This document shows positions 52,687 to 63,791 of a DNA stretch of 64,000 nucleotides, in pieces. Below the pieces are notes generated by a model. It did no database searches. It was not told the DNA's origin and saw nothing but the letters and a program-made list of their open reading frames with translations. Position 1 is the first letter of the stretch. Every line of letters starts with the position of its first letter. The translations under genes were made by a program, and so were the position numbers. This stretch comes from Branchiostoma floridae (taxonomy: Eukaryota; Chordata; Leptocardii; Amphioxiformes; Branchiostomatidae): NCBI RefSeq assembly GCF_000003815.2, contig NC_049981.1, forward strand, positions 29,929,503 through 29,993,502. Reading direction: 5' to 3'.

Positions 52687-52930
52687 TAGCTAGCCTCCAT
52701 CAGGCCTTCCTACAGGGGTGCGGGGATCGTAGAATTTGGCAAAAAATTCAGGAAATTGGCCAGAGGAGTCAGTCCATGCTAAGGTTCATGTTTCCCCTCC
52801 CAAAAAGGGCTGACCAACTCCTCTGGTAGCAAAACTCCCATGGCAAATTTTTCTCCTTTCTGGTAGCAAAACTCCTGTGGCAAATTTTTCTCCCTATAAT
52901 AGCCAGCATAGTCAGTACTGGTAGAGACTA
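52687..52930. mobile_element. Family F MITE, copy 6, exact 9-bp target duplication, in a WAPL intron
   Basis: Left end TAGCTAGCCTCCATCAGGCC and right end TACTGGTAGAGACTA; flanks 52678-52686 and 52931-52939 are both GCTGACCAC. The interior has a direct duplication of TCTGGTAGCAAAACTCC. Confidence 0.88.
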
Positions 52931-53107
52931 GCTGACCACACTGACAGATCTGGTCCAAGCGGGTGTCCTGGACAGGTCATTAAACGGATCATAACCAGTG
53001 AACAATGGAGCTCTTCAATTAGCCCCCAGGAATTACCGGGGTGAACTCTGGTGTAGGGTGAGGACAGGAGCAGAGGCCATGTTTTTTTTCCTCTTCTTTT
53101 CATTGGT

Positions 53108-53385
53108 GACCGGTGCAATGGCCGAGTGGGTAGAGTGCTCAAGCCTTGCATTCGGCAGGTTGTGAGTTTGATCCCCGACTGAGTCATACCAAAGACTTCA
53201 AAATGGTACATTCTGCTTTCTGTGCTTAGCGCTCAGCATTCGGGAAAGAGTATGGAGGTTGAATATACACCACTACCAGTGGACTAGCCCCATGCTGTAG
53301 TGATTGCACAAAGTTTTGTGGCCTAGAGCTACTGAAACGGAGATGGGCGCCACCCTATGCGCGGGAAGGACTTTGACTTTTTTTA
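53108..53385 (+). mobile_element. tRNA-derived SINE (family L), copy 3, complete, in a WAPL intron
   Basis: GGTGCAATGGCCGAGTGGGT with AGAGTGCTC is the A-box head and GTTGTGAGTTTGATCCCC the B-box region. The body carries GAGTCATACCAAAGACTTC, TGCTTTCTGTGCTTAGCGCT and GGAGATGGGCGCCACC. It lies in the sense direction of WAPL. Confidence 0.88.
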
Positions 53386-54382
53386 TTTGACTTTTAGTGG
53401 TTAGGAGTCTGTTTTGAAGAGCAGTACAAAGTGTGTATGACATATCAAAGTGATACTGATAGCTTATTACCTTTGGCAAGAAGGTTAACGTTTTCGTGTG
53501 TGAGTTTGTTTGGGTGTGTCTGTGTGTGAACAATGAACATGATAACTGACTGTTATAGTTACAAGTCATTTTGTAAGAGTACGATGTGTATTTAACATAT
53601 ACCCTTGTAATAGCATTGTAATAAATAGCTGTCCAGGCAGCTAATATCAGGAGAAACCAGACTGATGTACATGGCAGAGGAAAATCATCCTGAGAAAAGA
53701 ACTTGACAGACCTGAGTCAGCTTACAGATGTACCCTATGTGGCAGAGACTCATTCTCCTAAAGAACTGTCAATAGTCGAAGCTACACAGGTCTGATATCA
53801 ATTAGGATTTAATCATGGTCATTATTGATTGAAGGAGGCCATATGTGTATGTAATAGCTTATTTCAATGAATACTCTAAGTTACTAAAGAACAAATAGAA
53901 AACCAGTGACAGCTAGGATAAAATCAGTAAAAAAAACGGTTACCGTGAAGGAACCAAGAAATTAATTTCATTATCTGTTGCATATTCATAGCTTGGGAGG
54001 TTCATTTGCAGTTCATGATGTAAAAAGTTCATCCATTATGTCACAAACCCCAGAGGAATTTTAGTAAACACTCTTCCATTATACTGTTGTAGAAGTAGAA
54101 CAACAGAAAATGGTTGATTTTAGTTTCAGTCTTTTAGTTTCTTGCACTTGAATTCATGTATTATATATTTACGTTCCTTGAGGAAGAAAAAAATGTTTTT
54201 GTATGAAATGTGACATGTCGGCACTTGTATGACCATTTTCGTCAACTTTTGACCTCACATAAAAATTCCTTGTCCAAGGATGACATGGTGTGGTGTCCAA
54301 AATAAGTTTAATGTCTTCCCCTGTCCGACAGGAAATGGTAACGGGTCCTTTAACAATGGCTCTTTTGTTCTTCTCTCCCCAG
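53386..54382 (+). other. Rest of WAPL intron 3, nothing recognised
   Basis: Ordinary intronic sequence up to the acceptor CTTCTCTCCCCAG at 54382. The minus-strand frame 54169-54429 is chance. Confidence 0.5.
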
Positions 54383-54445
54383 TCGCCTGCTAAGGTGAGG
54401 TACAATCCGCGTCCGTGGCAACCAAGCACCTCCGAGAGCTTCGAT
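54383..54445 (+). CDS. WAPL: WAPL coding exon 3
   Basis: A 63-base exon between TTCTCTCCCCAG and GTAAGT, phase 0 on both sides, encoding SPAKVRYNPRPWQPSTSESF plus D. The RPRP-like text after a YSPKK block fits the basic linker before the WAPL domain in other animals. The intron after it holds a family T fragment (54515-54560) and a 31-bp minisatellite. Confidence 0.85.
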
Positions 54446-54984
54446 GTAAGTTCATCTCCCTGTTTTGTAAAATATATATTATGTTCATGAAAGATCTAGT
54501 GACTGCATGGCCTAGGTACTATCCTGATAGTAGTTCGCTCCTGTGTTCGCTTCTGCTATCCGTCTACGCAGTCAAACCTTTTGGTTGTGATGTCCGTTAA
54601 TGAGCGAATTAAGGAATGGGTTCTAGAGTGCTTGTTTGCTTTCATGTGAAAACTGATTTTAGAATGTGCATAAGTATGAACTGTTCATAGCACCCATCAG
54701 TATTAATTAACTCGTAATTAACGTGGAGATGTTTTGCCCCAAAGCCAACTCTGATGCCCCCTCCTCCCCCACCCAAGGTAAGGATATAGCTAGATTAATT
54801 CTGGTCATTTGGCATGGGTAACGCTATCCTTGGAGCAAATTGAAGAGCGCTTTTAGACAAGTTGGGAACAGCTTTCTGGAAAGAATCCCATGTTTGTGAC
54901 ATGTACCCACTGCAAGTGCTAACAGTGCAATAGCAGACTAAGCACAGTCTTTTTTCTTTTCCTTTCATGTAATTTTATCATAAG

Positions 54985-55458
54985 ACTTGTGCAAATTAAC
55001 CGATAATACTGTAAGATTTGTGCACATTAACCGATGATACTGTAAGACTTGTGCACATTAACTGATGATACTGTAAGATTTGTGCACATTAAATGATGAT
55101 ACTGTAAGACATGTGCACATTAACTGATGATACTGTAAGACGTGCACATTAACTGATGATACTGTAAGATTTGTGCACATTGATTAACCGATGATACTGT
55201 AAGACTTGTGCACATTAACTGATGATACTGTAAGATTTGTGCACATTGATTAATCGATGATACTGTAAGACATGTGCACATTAACTGATGATACTGTAAG
55301 ACATGTGCACATTAACTGATGATACTGTAAGACTTGTGCACATTAACCGATGATACTGTAAGACATGTGCACATTAACTGATGATACTGTAAGACTTGTG
55401 CACATTAACCGATGATACTGTAAGACATGTGCACATTAACCGATGATACTGTAAGATT
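54985..55458. repeat. 31-bp minisatellite in WAPL intron 4, about 15 copies
   Basis: The unit is TTAACTGATGATACTGTAAG followed by ACTTGTGCACA. Copies differ at one or two sites (ACTTG, ATTTG, ACATG), and two have a short extra GATTAA. The array ends only about 30 bases before the acceptor of the next exon. Confidence 0.96.
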
Positions 55459-55489
55459 TGTTCACAAACGGTCGACTTCTTCCTGACAG

Positions 55490-55630
55490 GATGCGGATGT
55501 TTACGATCACGATGATGATGATGATGAGCCTGCCACCGCGCCCCTGCTGCTGACACGCAGAACGTCGGTGGCCCAGCGTTCCCATCATGCACCAGTCACG
55601 GCACTGAGGGTTCCTCGCGAACAGAAAGAG
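55490..55630 (+). CDS. WAPL: WAPL coding exon 4
   Basis: The acceptor is TTCTTCCTGACAG at 55489 and the donor GAG/GTACGA at 55630; 47 codons, phase 0. It starts DADVYDHDDDDDEP, an acidic run, and ends ALRVPREQKE, which leads directly into LYTVV of the next exon, as in vertebrate WAPL. The following intron begins with a 40-bp direct duplication (CCTACCTACCTAGTCCCTTG) at about 55704 and 55790. Confidence 0.9.
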
Positions 55631-58600
55631 GTACGACTCCGACTTTGTTTTCAGCTTCTGCTTGCGGCTTGTCCATTTAAGGCCCCGCTCATTATGCGAA
55701 AGTTCTACCTACCTACCTAGTCCCTTGACCTCAAGGTCGTTGCAAAAGTCTGTTTTATTGGTAGGTAAGGAAACAGGACATTTTTTTTCCTACCTACCTA
55801 GTCCCTTGACCTCCAGGTCGTTGGGGGGACAAGGTAGACATGAAGATCGAGATTTGCCTCCAGGTTTTTCCTAGGCTAGGCCTAATAGTACATGGATTAT
55901 AAAGTTATTTATACACCAGCAGGATCTATATACAATGGACTGACAGCCATTTGTGTATACGAAAACTAGTATTGTTGTAAATATGACAGTTCTTTGCATT
56001 TGGGACTGCAAAATTTGTTAGCAGCGACGCCTTACCTGCAATGTGGAATTATGCTAGTCAGTATTGCCCTGACTGAGGAAGGTCGACTGTCAATTGTAGA
56101 TCATCAGGGTTCTAGCTAGTGCATTTTAGCGTAGTGGGCCACTACGCTACAATTTGTGACCGCTACACTACAATAAGGGCCACCACGCTAATCCTTAACT
56201 AGTGTAGTGGTGCTTTGCTATCATTTGCTTGTTCAACAATGTCTAATCAATGTCTGAACAATGAAAAATGATGATATGCCACTCAAAACTGACCAAAAAA
56301 TCCAAGTTCAAATTACATGTGATGTTAACAGAGTGCCAACTTTAACTTTACCCTTTCAAAATCTCATCGTGGGAGGGCCAAGACCCCCTGTTCCACACCA
56401 TTCCCACAACGCTAAAATGAAATCCTGGCTAGAACCCTGGATCATAGATCCTTGTGAATAAGGATCCAGTGATCTTTCAAGCTGATAGAATCATTCATGG
56501 ACATACTAGTAACTTACTGTGCAGAGCCCTACACAAATACTGTATGTAGGTGTAACACTCACATCCAAAAATAAGATGCACAGCTCCAATGGTGGGTACA
56601 GAAAAGTGCATACATATGTAACATCAACTCTCAAAATTCCACCAGATGCCATTATACTGCCACTTGAAGAAAAAAAAATACATGAATTCAAAGTGATTTA
56701 AAGAAATGTACCAATACAGTAGCAGTAGTATTGAGGTACTGTAATTCCTGATTTTTTTAATGTACTTTTACGTTCACGGTTTTCACGATGACTGTAATGT
56801 GAACTTCATTATCGATAACAAATAATTCGTCTTGGTGACTATATCAAATAGTGCATTCACAGTGAACATTAAGACAAAGTGATTTACAATATATACAATT
56901 CAGATATTTAGGTGTTATAACAATCTTCAGAAGGCCTCCTCTATAACAATGTTTTTTTTTTTAAATGCGGCAGTATTGTTATGGCACCTGGTGGAATTTT
57001 GAGGGTTCAAGTTACCCCATTTTTCAGCCCTGCTACTGTAAGTCTCTTTAGATCCGCGGCGCCAAAAATCCGCGGTTTCGGTCAAATGTCCAATCCGCTC
57101 TGTCTTCAGATTCGCGATGAACGATGTGTGGGAAAATGATACTAAGTACTAGTAGCATGAAAATCTAATGAATTATATAGTATTTCGTACTCCTATTTGC
57201 CTAGAAAAAAAATGTCTGATTATTGTTGTATTTACAATTGTAATGAAATTCCCCTCGTGTTTAGGTTTTCCCACAATGCAGAAAGCCTAATGACCCATTA
57301 ATGATTGATAACGCGGAGAGTCCATTGTGCGCAAGGTCTTGTCATCATCCATGGTTAATTCCTGTATTAACGGCCCATATGGTGCTGTCAACAAAGGCTT
57401 ACCTCAGACAATAGCAAGGAGAACGTCCCCATGGGAGGGGGGCGTGCTGAATTGACAAAGGAAAAAAGTCAACAATATCGTGACATTTAAGTTCTTGATA
57501 CATTATTGTAGCTTGTTTAGCGGAATCGATGGTACTTTATCTCTGTCAGTTTCAAATGTGGCCATCTTCAGTATTCATTCAGCTTTTAACAGAAACTTTT
57601 GGATGGAACGTAAAATGGAGGTCCTGTATTCAAGGGGGTTCCTCAAACACCTTGGTACAGGGGGAGTGCTACAAACCCTCTCCCAGTAAAATTTACAAAA
57701 AAATATACCCAGAAACAGCAAGGAAACCTGCTACATATATATGCCACTACAAGATGAACAACAATAACAACTTAAACAGAAACTTGAATGGAAAAGTTAC
57801 ATTCAGAACTGACCACTGGATTGATAGGTATGTAATAGAAATAGATGAAAGTAGGAATGCCCCATGAATCACCATGTTAGCCATAGTAAAGCTATTATTA
57901 GCTACCTGATTAAGTACTGTGCTTCATCTTAATAGCGGATGACAGCTCCACACATTTTCTATTTGTCACTAATGCCAGTTGCTATCTTTATTTTACTAGC
58001 TAAATGTCAATGGATCGTGGCTGTCTCCAGGACCCTTCTCTATGTCCTGGGATGGCAATTTGCTTATTGGGATTATCCGATAAAAGGTTCACCCTGTCCG
58101 TTCAAGAAAATCTTTTTCTGAATGTCGAGACCTGAAATGTGTTTTTCTAAATTCTAGGGCACAGATATCCATTTTATAACAACGAAAAACAACATGGGTC
58201 CCAAAGACTGAGTGAGACAGACCTTCACAAATTTCAAGCCTTGCTTTGTGCCCTTTTCATTCATAAATACAATTTGCACATCTCACCATACAATGTATTT
58301 TCTAATGGACCTCATTATGGCTTTTCTTCCGTTGTATCTTTTGATCTGCCATTGATGGTTGAGGTAGCAGAACACAGTTTTTGGCCTTAGGGGATTTCAC
58401 AAGTCAACTGGCTTTGACGCAGAAAAAATAAAGTAGGGATTACTGAAAAAATCCTGCAGGCATATCGCCTTATTACCCCCACTTTGAAATGCCGCTCTGT
58501 GGAGATCAAAGTTGTGTAATGTTCATTTACACACAAATGGGAAACTTTCACAATCCAAGTCATACAGTCTCAAAGTCTACACCTTCCTTGACCACGCAGC

Positions 58601-58772
58601 ACAGGTTATATCTGGCTGCCACTCAAATAATGCTTTGTACCCAGCCTTTTATCCGTACTACTTTATGTACCCGAGTCATAGACCCCGGGACCGGGCATAA
58701 ATACTGTGTTCTGCTACCTTGAAACATTGCCATTGCCTTGTCTCTGATGGTTGTGCCCCCTCCCCCCTGCAG
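55631..58772 (+). other. WAPL intron 5, with a diverged family C copy
   Basis: Bases 56739-56862 start CTGTAATTCCTGATTTTTTT after TA and end TGCATTCACAG, a worn member of the TA-flanked families. A T-run lies at 56951-56960. No exon was recognised, and the flanking exons join in phase without one. Confidence 0.6.
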
Positions 58773-58909
58773 CTGTACACTGTGGTGAGTAACGTGAAGA
58801 ACTACAATGACTGTATCGAGCTGGGAGAGACGCAGGAGTTCTCTGATGACATAGAGTACCTGCTGGACGGACTCAAGAGCACAGTGAGTGCAGGAACAAG
58901 ATGTCTCAG
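58773..58909 (+). CDS. WAPL: WAPL coding exon 5, start of the WAPL domain
   Basis: Acceptor TCCCCCCTGCAG at 58772, donor CTCAG/GTAAGA at 58909. The 137 bases encode [20 protein letters not shown], then [15 protein letters not shown] and TRCL, ending two bases into a codon. This is the very conserved opening of the C-terminal helical-repeat WAPL domain that contacts cohesin. The split codon (AG/T) is completed by the next exon to Ser, giving RCLSLISLATKC, as in vertebrates. Confidence 0.96.
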
Positions 58910-61068
58910 GTAAGAACATTACTACAGTGATATGATTTTGTAATTTCTGTCTTCGTCAAGACGGTTATGTTTTGGATACCATTTCTTCCTCTATGTATTT
59001 GTAGGCAGCATAACTCGAAAACATGGTCAGGTTTCATAATGGGCCTCATAGCAGCTTTCTGTGGTACTGCAGCGAAACTCTCGGTTTTGTTCTGGACATG
59101 CTATGGTTGCAGTTTTTTAGTGTTAGATAACTTATTTATTAGATAACTCTTATTTCTTATGTCACCTATGAAGGTTCTATATGAGGGTCACTAGGGGAAA
59201 TAAATAGTAAAGGATAAAGTATGGTATGGTAGTTGATGCATCATTTTCCCCCTCCTTTCAGCTAGAGTTTATACCTTAGTTAATCGTGCATGGTGTCTTT
59301 ATAGGGATAATTTTGCAGAAACATACATTTAGCTGGTGTAAAGGATTCCAGTTCTAAAATGTTGCAGGATTTCTCTGAAAGAGAAGTAGGTCAAAATCTT
59401 GTCTTACTTCTGAAATTTAAACCACTGCCCCTGTATACTTACCTTGGGGCATGATTATATGTGTCCTTGTACTCACCATTTATCTGTATTTCTTCAGTAG
59501 ATGCCTAGTGTTATGTATTATTCAGTAGTGGAGGTGCTTCCATAGGGTCGTAGTCTGAGCTCTGTCATGTTTCAAGTCTGCATGATAAATCATGGGTGGG
59601 TAGCGGTATGGTGTACCGAAACAAAACGTTTTTTTCTTCTGAGACCGGTCCGGAAAATTGGACCTTAAAAAATATCAGTAGACCAGATTGCGAATCAATT
59701 ATCAAGTTAACAGATAGTACTGGCAGGCATTTACGTGTTTTGGGACTTATTGGCTCCAAAACATAACAAGAGCAAAGTAGAGGAGAGTTGATGGTCATTT
59801 TTACCAATTTTTTTTACCAGTCAAACATGGTCTTGATTAACATATGCATTAGTGTTGTTTATGTTGTTTACGCCAGTAGAAGTAGGATACACCACACAAC
59901 AGGTTCCTTTGTAGAGAAATGGACCATTGTTATGAGTATTGCCCATTCACAAGTTTTCACAGATGATTACATGTAGGTCCAGGTCTGGGTTCTGGTTCGG
60001 ACCTGGACCCGATCCTCTGGACCTGGACCGTACATGTAGTACCTGAGTTTTCTGTACCGGTACCCACCCCTAGTATATACAGGGCTGGAAATTAAATACC
60101 ACCTGCATATGGAGGTTAGTGCAGGTAAAATTGGAGCTGTGCAGGTATTTCTGGTGTCTACCTGCACCTAGCCTGCACTGGTCCATGTACTGGGTTTTAC
60201 ACATAAATGCCCTATGATGTATATGGATTGTTATTAGCTGCATTGACTGTTACCACCTATAGGGTATAAAAGTAAGAATAGTTCCTGAACAATCTTAGTA
60301 TGATCCATACTTCCTAAATTCAGAGTGGTGCAGGTAAAGTTTGTCTGGTGCGGGTAATTTTCAATGTTACCTGCACCAGTGCAGGTATGCAGAAAATAGT
60401 ATTTCAAGCCCTGTATATATACCTATGTGTCATTCAGTTGCGGAGGTGGTTCCATAGTCTGAGCTCTGTCATCTTTCAAGTCTGCATGATAGATCATAGA
60501 ACAAAGTTAATGTAGAAGTTATGGGGAAAGCCAACAATGACTTCCATGATTCATGTAGTCATGTCATAGAAATGAAATTCAGTTATGAGAAATTTTCTAG
60601 GCAATCAATAATATATGTTCCGGGTTATGTTTTTATGAAGACATCAATTATTATGCCACAGGTTTTATAAGAAATACAGTACTGCTATAATAACTTTGTA
60701 CAGATGTACTCCGTCAAAACTCCCAGAGCAAATTTGAATTAAAAACTGAAAATCAGATTTGCAAGTTTTTTTTTATCATAGTAAATTCCATTGGGACTCA
60801 CACTTTGATGGTGCTGTTACTTCTACATCTGAACATCTCAATCTAGAGTGTTATGCTCAGGAAAGAAATGTTGTGTTTCCTGTTTCAGTCCTGACAAAAT
60901 ATGGGTCGGCAGTTGGGGATTATATTCTTTTCTCATAATGTTTACAAATCTGGATACATTTATCCTTCGTTAGATAGGACAAGCAGTTTTTTCACTTAAA
61001 TTTTTGCCCCCGCCCCAACCCTATTATATAATATTTTTATGACGTGTCTGCTCCCTGTATATTTCCAG
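58910..61068 (+). other. WAPL intron 6, with two repeats
   Basis: Bases 59020-59075 carry the dispersed GGTACTGCAGC repeat. Bases 60081-60414 are the complete family R element. The rest is ordinary intron with a weak pyrimidine tract before TATTTCCAG at 61068. Confidence 0.6.
60081..60414. mobile_element. Family R element, complete copy
   Basis: CAGGGCTGGAAATTAAATAC at the left and AGTATTTCAAGCCCTG at the right are inverted ends; GTGCAGGTA and TACCTGCAC blocks alternate within. TATATA lies on both sides. A broken copy is at 51733-52105. The core is about 150 bases without a frame. Confidence 0.82.
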
Positions 61069-61180
61069 TTTGATCAGCCTGGCGACCAAGTGCTTGGCCC
61101 CGATCTTCCGTCTGCAGTTGCGAGCGCACGGCACGGTCAACAAGGTGTTCGGGGAACTCCAGGATGCTGCGTCAGATCCG
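61069..61180 (+). CDS. WAPL: WAPL coding exon 6
   Basis: Acceptor ATTTCCAG at 61068, donor GATCCG/GTGAGC at 61180. One base completes Ser; 37 codons follow: LISLATKCLAPIFRLQLRAH, then GTVNKVFGELQDAASDP. Strong match to the second block of the WAPL domain. Ends in phase 0. Confidence 0.96.
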
Positions 61181-61573
61181 GTGAGCGCAACATTTCTAGT
61201 ATACATGCTGGGTTACATAAGTTTTCCAAAGTTGTCTTGTCCTATCTGGCAAGTACATAACAAACCTACTTGTGACTTTGTCCGAACCAAATTTAAGTTG
61301 CCCGAAATCCACATAACATTTTTCATTTTTCTGAAGCAATGAATAAATTCTGTATCATTGGATCTATTTTTCTGTGTTGACCAATGCTATGATTTTGAAA
61401 AGTAACAACAAGTATATCAAAATCTCTCTCATGGAAAAGTCTAACTTGCCTGATCAAGCAAGTGGGGTAGGACATGTGCTTGCTCGATCAGCACTTTCAC
61501 TTGTCGTGGACAATCGGACTAATGGACTTGTCCAACCCTGCTAACTACAAGACCACCTTGCCATCTTGTATTA

Positions 61574-63557
61574 CAGGCCCTGCTGATATACATGTTGTAT
61601 TACAGGCCCTGTCCCTGTGCATGGCCCTGCTGATGTACATGTTGTTTTACAGGCCCTGCTGATGTACATGTTGTTTTACAGGCCCTGCTGATGTACATGT
61701 TGTTTTACAGGCCCTGCTGATGTACATGTTGTATTACAGGCCCTGCTGATGTACATGTTGTTTACAGGCCCTGCTGATGTACATGTTGTTTTACAGGCCC
61801 TGCTGATGTACATGTTGTTTTACAGGCCCTGCTGATGTACATGTTGTTTTACAGGCCTTGCTGATGTACTGTAATTCTTGATTTTATTGCGGTAACTTAA
61901 TTTTAGCGTTTTTAGCGCCCACTAGTCGAGCGCTAAATTTTCATTACGCGACTTTTTCATTACGCGAATTCACCACCGCCCCCCTCCCTCTAATGTCGCG
62001 GCACCGATTTCTGGTTTTGTTATATACGGTCACGATCTAACTCTTATCCTTTACAAAAACGTGCACACATTAGCCACTAGTAATTCACACAGGAACAAGA
62101 AGTTCGTCGTTCTTCAAGAAATAAAACATATATTTAAATGGAAAGTTTGTCGTCATTTCTTTTACAAAATGCAGTGAAAGCATGCTGACGCAAACAACAC
62201 AAATTCGTTACGAGCTGAGCTGCATATTTACACAATCGTATTTATCAATATTATTCTACGCTACGATTTAGAAGTTTGTCCATAAAATATACAAAACAGT
62301 TACGAAGTTCACGTTGTGCTACGATGTTACACAAGACTTAGAAAATGTCCGCGTCATCTTAGCGTGCAGACAACAACAGCAAAAATGGCGTCGCAGAAAA
62401 AAATACAAAGCCACTACGGAATATTTGGTGTAAATCTACGAATTTCTAGGCAGAAATACAGTCAAATTCATAGCGTCAAAGCGCAATATGTAAGGTGTGT
62501 TTTTTTGTGAGCTACGAACAATTCGGAATCAAACCCTGCCCACCCAAGCGTACAAACAACAACAATCAACTTTCAAAATGGCGCCGACCCTGCGCCGCAT
62601 GCATGGTTCTCACAAAATTATTTCTGCGCCGCCGCATCGAGGTCGGCAACCTTCAAGTCTGGCGATGTTTTTTGTGTGAAAAGTTTGCGATCTTGTTCGT
62701 TCCATGGCGGGCGACTTCTTCCAGAAACGTCTTTTTGATCGAATGCGTGGCCGATTCGAGATTCGCTGACGTCCCTCACAAGTTTTCGCTACCAAATTTC
62801 GCAATCTTGGTCCTACTTCCGGAGTATGGTGGTGGTTCCCGCTACGTTTTTTCTCGCTGTTCGCCGCCTGTATGGCTTTCTCGGCTTCCTTATTCACGAC
62901 AGCAGTATCAAGTGGGCTGTTGTCATCGTTAGGTCGGCTCTGTCCGTCAAAATTTAGCGGGCCGCCGGCCGGCCAGAGTTGGCGGCCGTCAAGCGCGTTT
63001 TGAAATCACCGCGTCGGTACGGAAGTTGTTTATTATTCAGAACCACACGCACCGCCGGCGTGTATGTTATTTCTAGTCATGTATTTTTCGGACTTTAGGC
63101 ATGTAAACTATCGAGGGTTTTGGTGATATTCATGCTATTTTTTCACACATCCGACTGAAAATTTAGCGGCTCCTTCACAACGCTAAAATTAAGTGACGCG
63201 AGTTACTCCATTTTCCCCAAAACGCTATAATTTCCAGACGCGAGAATTTCAAGAATTACAGTACATGTTGTTTTACAGGCCCTGCTGATGTACATGTTGT
63301 TTTACAGGCCCTGCTGATGTACATGTTGTTTTACAGGCCCTGCTGATGTACATGTTATATTACAGGCCCTGTCCCTGTGCACGGCCCTGCTGATGTACAT
63401 GTTGTATTACAGGCCCCGCTGATGTACATGTTGTATTACAGGCCCTGCTGATGTACATGTTGTATTACAGGCCCTGCTGATGTACATGTTGTATTACAGG
63501 CCCTGCTGATGTACATGTTGTATTACAGGCCCTGCTGATGTACATGTTGTTTTACAG
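61574..63557 (+). repeat. 29-bp minisatellite made of copies of the WAPL 3' splice site and exon start
   Basis: The unit is GCCCTGCTGATGTACATG followed by TTGTTTTACAG or TTGTATTACAG, 29 bases. About ten units lie at 61574-61868 and about ten at 63262-63557; the last ends in the real acceptor of coding exon 7. Two units (near 61604 and 63363) are longer and contain GCCCTGTCCCTGTGCACGGC, the first 20 bases of the exon. The array therefore grew from the exon-intron border itself. Confidence 0.95.
61869..63261. mobile_element. 1.39-kb non-autonomous DNA transposon inside the minisatellite, TA duplication
   Basis: Ends CTGTAATTCTTGATTTT and TTTCAAGAATTACAG are inverted. ACTTAATTTTAGCG and CGCTAAATTTTC also recur in the two arms. 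TA flanks both ends (61867-61868 and 63262-63263), and the neighbouring repeat units give the empty site GATGTACATG. Open frames inside (62316-62510, 62495-62932, minus-strand 62610-62897) have no transposase features. Confidence 0.94.
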
Positions 63558-63791
63558 GCCCTGTCCCTGTGCACGGCCCTGTTGATGTACATGCTGAGTC
63601 GAGACCGGATGAACATGGACCTGGACTCCACCTGCCTGCAGCTGATGATCCAACTGCTGAGTGTGGACGCCCAGGTGGCAGACCCGGCGGACGGGGCCGT
63701 GCGAGGTCGGGAGTTCAACAAGATCAGGGAGAAGGTCCAGCAGCTCTGCGAGAAGACCAACAACAAACATCTGAAGATGAATAAGATTTCT
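63558..63791 (+). CDS. WAPL: WAPL coding exon 7 (gene continues off the right edge)
   Basis: The acceptor TTTTACAG ends at 63557 and the donor TCT/GTAAGT is at 63791. The 78 codons read ALSLCTALLMYMLSRDRMNM, DLDSTCLQLMIQLLSVD, then FNKIREKVQQLCEKTNNKHL, phase 0. SLCTA-LMY-LSRDR-NMDLD is one of the best-conserved stretches of the WAPL domain. The seven coding exons sum to 2553 bases, exactly 851 codons; the C-terminal part of the domain lies beyond the window. Confidence 0.96.

Noticed and set aside
61474-61662. Frame with LADIHVVLQALSLCMALLMY-like text upstream of coding exon 7
   Set aside because: It is repeat-unit text of the splice-site minisatellite, not a separate WAPL exon.
62316-62932. 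Frames of 64-145 codons inside the 1.39-kb element, beginning near ATGGCGTCG and ATGGCGCCG
   Set aside because: Looked for a transposase or a captured exon; no catalytic acidic residues in a recognisable setting and low-complexity composition.
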